Shown here one piece after another: positions 8,272 to 10,314 of a stretch of DNA of 10,314 nt. The position numbers were made by a program, and so were the translations under genes. The notes under the pieces were generated by a model. The model searched no databases, was not told the origin of the DNA, and worked only from the letters and a program-made list of their open reading frames with translations. Every line of letters starts with the position of its first letter. Positions within the stretch are counted from its first letter, which is position 1. The DNA is from JAJYVT01 sp036796435 (GTDB lineage: Bacteria > Actinomycetota > Acidimicrobiia > Acidimicrobiales > RAAP-2). The DNA lies in assembly GCA_036796435.1 (NCBI GenBank), contig DAIRCY010000091.1, positions 1-10,314 on the forward strand, read 5' to 3'.

Positions 8272-8917
8272 AGCCGGCGGCCATGTCCGCGGGGACGGCG
8301 TCCTCGCCGCGACCGTCCTCGCCGAGACCGTCCGCGCCGAGACCGTCCTCGCCGAGACCGGGCGCGCTCAGGCCGGCCTCGCTCAGGCCGGTCTTCACGA
8401 CGCCGGTCTTGAGACCGCCGCCCGACGCTCGCACGACGTCCCACAGCTCTTCCCTGTAGACGCGGCGGCTGGGTGCGTCGACCCCGAGGCGGACGTAGCT
8501 GCCGGCGGGCCGGATGAGCGTGATGCGGAAGGGCTCACCGATCGCGGCGCCGCCGAAGGCGACGGCGGGGTTGCCCTTCGAGATCGACTCGAGCGCCACG
8601 AAGAGGTCGTCGCCGACCTCGACCCGTTCACCGGGCTTGCGGTCGAGCGCGAGCCCCGCGCGCACGACCGACGCCACGTCGAGCGCCGTCGCCGGCTTCA
8701 GCCGGATCCGACCTCCGTCGAACGCCACACCCGCCATCGGCACGATCTCGAGCCGCGCCTCGTCGGCTGACACGACCGTTGCCGACACCCGCAGCGACGG
8801 GAGCGATGGGGAACGCAGCTCGATCCACACCCGTCGCTCCGCGACGGACACGACGGTGACGCGCAGGTCCGGCTCGATGACGATCGACTCCCCGGGTCGA
8901 CGATTCAGCACGAGCAT
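8258..8917 (-). CDS. Large multi-module CsrA-like protein (carbon storage regulator family) with repeat tail
   Basis: A 219-aa protein; canonical CsrA has about 60-75 aa and is an RNA-binding post-transcriptional regulator. Residues 1-36 align without gaps to CsrA strands 1-4: MLVLNRRPGE keeps Leu4, Arg6, Arg7 and Gly9-Glu10, and the aligned segment ends at a conserved Ser-Pro. Residues 45-86 are unassigned. Residues 89-122 resemble CsrA again, starting LALDRKPGE. Residues 126-162 (from IGEPFRITLI) align without gaps to CsrA strands 2-5 and helix, including YVRLGVDAPS and VYREELWDVV; R155 matches RNA-contacting Arg44 of E. coli CsrA. Residues 167-206 are a G-x-x-x-x repeat tail. There is no signal peptide or membrane segment. 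Start ATG is preceded by a G-rich stretch. Family assignment rests on my own alignment by eye. RNA binding and glycogen-gene targets are inferred. No fliW or flagellar gene is nearby. It lies downstream of the LLM oxidoreductase with a 78-base gap, so it may be co-transcribed with it or have its own promoter. Confidence 0.8.
   Translation of the reverse strand: MLVLNRRPGESIVIEPDLRVTVVSVAERRVWIELRSPSLPSLRVSATVVSADEARLEIVPMAGVAFDGGRIRLKPATALDVASVVRAGLALDRKPGERVEVGDDLFVALESISKGNPAVAFGGAAIGEPFRITLIRPAGSYVRLGVDAPSRRVYREELWDVVRASGGGLKTGVVKTGLSEAGLSAPGLGEDGLGADGLGEDGRGEDAVPADMAAGSPAG
8300..8419 (-). repeat. 15-bp tandem repeat coding the C-terminal tail of the CsrA-like protein
   Basis: Six clear 15-bp units run from 8300 to 8389, with plus-strand forms such as GTCCTCGCCGAGACC, and two more diverged units extend to 8419. 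On the minus strand they code pentapeptides GLSEA, GLSAP, GLGED, GLGAD, GLGED and GRGED, preceded by GGLKT and GVVKT. Units at 8315-8329 and 8345-8359 are identical and others differ by one or a few bases, which points to recent slippage or unequal recombination. Because the unit is a multiple of three, gain or loss of copies keeps the reading frame. The tail is acidic at its end and probably disordered or an extended linker. Confidence 0.85.
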
Positions 8918-8919
8918 GT

Positions 8920-8945
8920 GGGCCCCCCCGCCTCGGGTAGGGCCC
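8920..8945 (-). promoter_or_regulatory. Possible leader hairpin at the CsrA-like gene start
   Basis: GGGCCC occurs at 8940-8945 and again at 8920-8925, two bases before the ATG. In the minus-strand RNA these copies can pair as a six-bp all-GC stem, and the 14-base loop contains the G-rich Shine-Dalgarno-like segment GAGGCGGGG. Such a fold could limit ribosome access. The sequence is highly GC-rich, so chance pairing is quite possible. The rest of the 78-base intergenic stretch (8918-8995) shows no convincing -35/-10 pair. Confidence 0.25.
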
Positions 8946-8995
8946 CAACCGTACTCCGTGGCCAGGACAAATGCGTGATCCGGCGTCCCCGCACC

Positions 8996-9913
8996 TCATC
9001 CCCGCGACGGGGCGAGCGCCTCGAGCACCGTGCGGGCGTGACGGAGCGACGCCTCCGGGTCGGCGCGGGGGTCCCCGACGAGGGGGTCGAAGTTGAGGTC
9101 GATGAAAGCCTCGGTCATCCCCGCGTCGGCCAGCGCCCCGAGGTCCTCTTGGATCTCGGGCAGGGTGCCGGTGAGCGGCGCGCGGGTGTCCGAGCGGACC
9201 TTCACGGCCGCCCGGCACACGAACCGGAGCGAGAACGGATCCCTGCCGGCGTCGGCGGCGGCCGTCCGGACGACCGCGACGGAATCGGCGAGCGCGGCCA
9301 CTTCCGCCCGGCTGCTGCTGACCCAGCCGTCCGCCATCCGTCCCGCGCGTCGCAGGGAAGGCTCGGCGCTGCCCCCGAACAGCAACGGCGGGTGCGGGCG
9401 CTGGACGGGCTTGGGGTCCACCCGCGAGCGGCTCACGCGGTAGTAGGGACCCTCGTAGTCGACGACCTCCTCGGTCCAGATCGCCCGCAGGCAGCGCACG
9501 AAGTCCGCCGTGCGCGCGCCGCGGTGGTCGTAGGGGACGTTCGCGGCCTCGAACTCCTCGGGCATCCACCCGAGGCCGATGCCCACGTCGAGACGGCCCG
9601 ACGAGAGCTGGTCGATCGTGGTGAGCGCCTTGGCGAGGACGATCGGTGCGTAGTACGGGGCGTTGACGACGGCGACCCCGAGCCGGGGGCGGGTCGTCTT
9701 GCCCGCGAGGTAGCCGAGCATCGCAAGGGGGTCCTGGACGCTGCGGTACTGCGGCTCCAGTCGGTCGTTCCCGTGCTCGTCGAGCGGCGCCAGGAGGCGT
9801 TGAAAGGTCCAAAGCGAGCGGTAGCCGAGCTCCTCGGCCCACCCGGCGACCGTGGCGCACCCCTCAGCCGTCGCCCAGGACCCCGAGACCGGGACGGCAC
9901 ATCCGAGCTCCAC
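8996..9913 (-). CDS. LLM-class flavin/F420-dependent oxidoreductase
   Basis: A 305-aa luciferase-like monooxygenase-fold (TIM barrel) protein, most like the Rv2161c-type group of probable F420-dependent oxidoreductases. Family features are LSSGRLDVGIGLGWMPEEF (residues 103-121), the GPYYRV turn (155-160), KPVQRPHPPLLFGG (168-181) and RMADGW (192-197). Residues 70-110 give the usual barrel core, with TRPRLGVAVVNAPYYAP before the S-G-R-L-D-V-G segment. Substrate cannot be read from the sequence. F420 rather than FMN is preferred from family resemblance and actinobacterial context. The start is GTG at 9911-9913, chosen because a near-perfect GGAGGTGA lies just upstream and the protein then begins ELGCAVPV, matching a first barrel strand. 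It is 33 bases after the DprE2-like gene on the same strand, so the two are probably co-transcribed. No link to glycogen metabolism is evident. Confidence 0.88.
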   Translation of the reverse strand: MELGCAVPVSGSWATAEGCATVAGWAEELGYRSLWTFQRLLAPLDEHGNDRLEPQYRSVQDPLAMLGYLAGKTTRPRLGVAVVNAPYYAPIVLAKALTTIDQLSSGRLDVGIGLGWMPEEFEAANVPYDHRGARTADFVRCLRAIWTEEVVDYEGPYYRVSRSRVDPKPVQRPHPPLLFGGSAEPSLRRAGRMADGWVSSSRAEVAALADSVAVVRTAAADAGRDPFSLRFVCRAAVKVRSDTRAPLTGTLPEIQEDLGALADAGMTEAFIDLNFDPLVGDPRADPEASLRHARTVLEALAPSRG

Positions 9914-9916
9914 GGT

Positions 9917-9929
9917 TCACCTCCTCCTC
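9917..9929 (-). promoter_or_regulatory. Strong Shine-Dalgarno of the LLM oxidoreductase gene
   Basis: On the minus strand the sequence reads GAGGAGGAGGTGA and ends three bases before the GTG at 9913. It contains GGAGGTGA, almost a full complement to the 3' end of 16S rRNA. It decides in favour of the GTG start and is by far the strongest ribosome binding site in the window. Confidence 0.85.
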
Positions 9930-9946
9930 GTCGGCCGCGCGACCCC

Positions 9947-10314
9947 TCAGCCGGGGATCCGTCGCCAGAGCGGCTGGGGCACGAAGCGGGCGACCGCCAT
10001 GGCCCACCTCGACGCCGGGGGAGCCCACACGACCGGAGCCCCCGACTCGAGGCCCGCGACCACCGCCTGGGCGACCGCCTCCGGCGTCGTCGACATCGGT
10101 GCCTTCGGCAGCCGGGCGGTCATCTTGGTCGGGACCCGCCCCGGGCGCACGATCTGGACCCCGACACCGGTGCCGCGCAGCGCTTCGTCGAGCCCGGTGC
10201 AGAAGGCGTCGAGTCCGGCCTTGGCAGAGGCGTAGACGAAGTTCGGGCGCCTCACGCGCACCGCGGCGACGGAGGACAGGACGACGATCCGGCCCTGGCC
10301 CTGCTCGCGCAGGA
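9947..10314 (-). CDS. Short-chain dehydrogenase, DprE2-like (decaprenylphosphoryl-ribose epimerisation, reductase step), 5' end missing
   Basis: Only the C-terminal 121 residues are visible; the Rossmann nucleotide-binding half lies beyond the right edge. The SDR catalytic residues are present: S14 of the visible part (VVLSSVAAV) and Y27-x-x-x-K31 (YASAKAGLD), with the normal 13-residue Ser-Tyr spacing. The stretch VRVRRPNFVYASAKAGLD, then VRPGRVPTKMTARLPKAP, VVWAPPASRW and the ending VPQPLWRRIPG closely follow mycobacterial DprE2 (Rv3791) as I recall it. DprE2 reduces the keto intermediate to decaprenylphosphoryl-arabinose, the arabinose donor for cell-wall arabinan, together with DprE1. The reading frame is open to the window end, and a GTG at 10261 is internal because SDR similarity continues upstream of it. 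DprE2 identity is probable rather than proven; a related polyprenyl-sugar or other SDR is the alternative. The LLM gene follows after 33 bases. Confidence 0.8.
   Translation of the reverse strand, partial: LREQGQGRIVVLSSVAAVRVRRPNFVYASAKAGLDAFCTGLDEALRGTGVGVQIVRPGRVPTKMTARLPKAPMSTTPEAVAQAVVAGLESGAPVVWAPPASRWAMAVARFVPQPLWRRIPG

Noticed and set aside
8300..8419. CRISPR-like array
   Set aside because: The 15-bp units are contiguous with no spacers and stay in frame inside a coding region.
8258..8917. FliW or a flagellar-type CsrA-FliW fusion
   Set aside because: Residues 45-86, the only unassigned folded part, show no FliW-type motif that I can recognise, and no flagellar gene is adjacent.
8514..8978. 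Plus-strand open frame of 154 codons opposite the CsrA-like gene
   Set aside because: It is Ser/Thr/Arg-rich with no recognisable motif, whereas the minus strand has clear gap-free CsrA similarity.
8918..8995. Sigma-70-type promoter for the CsrA-like gene (TACGGT as -10 on the minus strand)
   Set aside because: No acceptable -35 hexamer sits at 16-18 bases; a lone TANNNT match is expected by chance.
9852..10235. Plus-strand open frame of 127 codons opposite the LLM and DprE2-like genes
   Set aside because: It overlaps two recognised minus-strand genes and their intergenic Shine-Dalgarno, with no motif of its own.

Overview
The window is about 10.3 kb of very GC-rich DNA (G/C dominates third codon positions throughout). 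It is almost fully coding and most likely comes from a high-GC actinobacterium. The lineage clues are a TreS-maltokinase fusion, an LLM-class (probably F420-dependent) oxidoreductase and a short-chain dehydrogenase strongly resembling DprE2. A lineage outside the mycolic-acid group, such as Acidimicrobiia, is plausible, but the sequence alone does not fix this.

Positions 1-8242, plus strand: a tightly packed alpha-glucan/glycogen operon that enters from the left edge. Its order is treS-mak fusion (5' end missing), malQ (GH77 4-alpha-glucanotransferase), glgB (branching enzyme) and glgX (debranching enzyme). Each junction overlaps by 1-4 bases (GTGA, ATGA, TGATG), so the four genes are almost certainly co-transcribed and translationally coupled. 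The fusion interconverts trehalose and maltose and phosphorylates maltose to maltose-1-phosphate, the donor for GlgE. GlgB adds branches. GlgX removes branches and MalQ reshuffles the released short chains, and the maltose formed can return to maltokinase. The operon therefore covers both building and recycling of alpha-glucan. No glgE, glgA, glgC or glgP is visible in the window.

Positions 8243-8271: the two strands converge with only 15 bases between stop codons. A perfect 8-bp GC inverted repeat lies there and may act as a two-way terminator.

Positions 8258-10314, minus strand: three genes read toward the glycogen operon. In transcription order they are a DprE2-like SDR (5' end beyond the window), an LLM-class flavin oxidoreductase with a strong Shine-Dalgarno, and a 219-aa protein built from CsrA-like (carbon storage regulator) modules.

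The CsrA-like protein is the most notable item. Ordinary CsrA is about 60-75 aa with one domain. This chain has a clear N-terminal CsrA-like beta-sheet region, a second CsrA-type first strand near residue 89, a C-terminal CsrA-like part with the RNA-contacting V-x-R-E-E motif, and a Gly/Leu/Glu/Asp tail coded by 15-bp tandem repeats. It sits tail to tail with glycogen genes, which are the classical type of CsrA target. No RNA genes, mobile elements or CRISPR arrays were seen, and no stretch over 78 bases lacks a gene.
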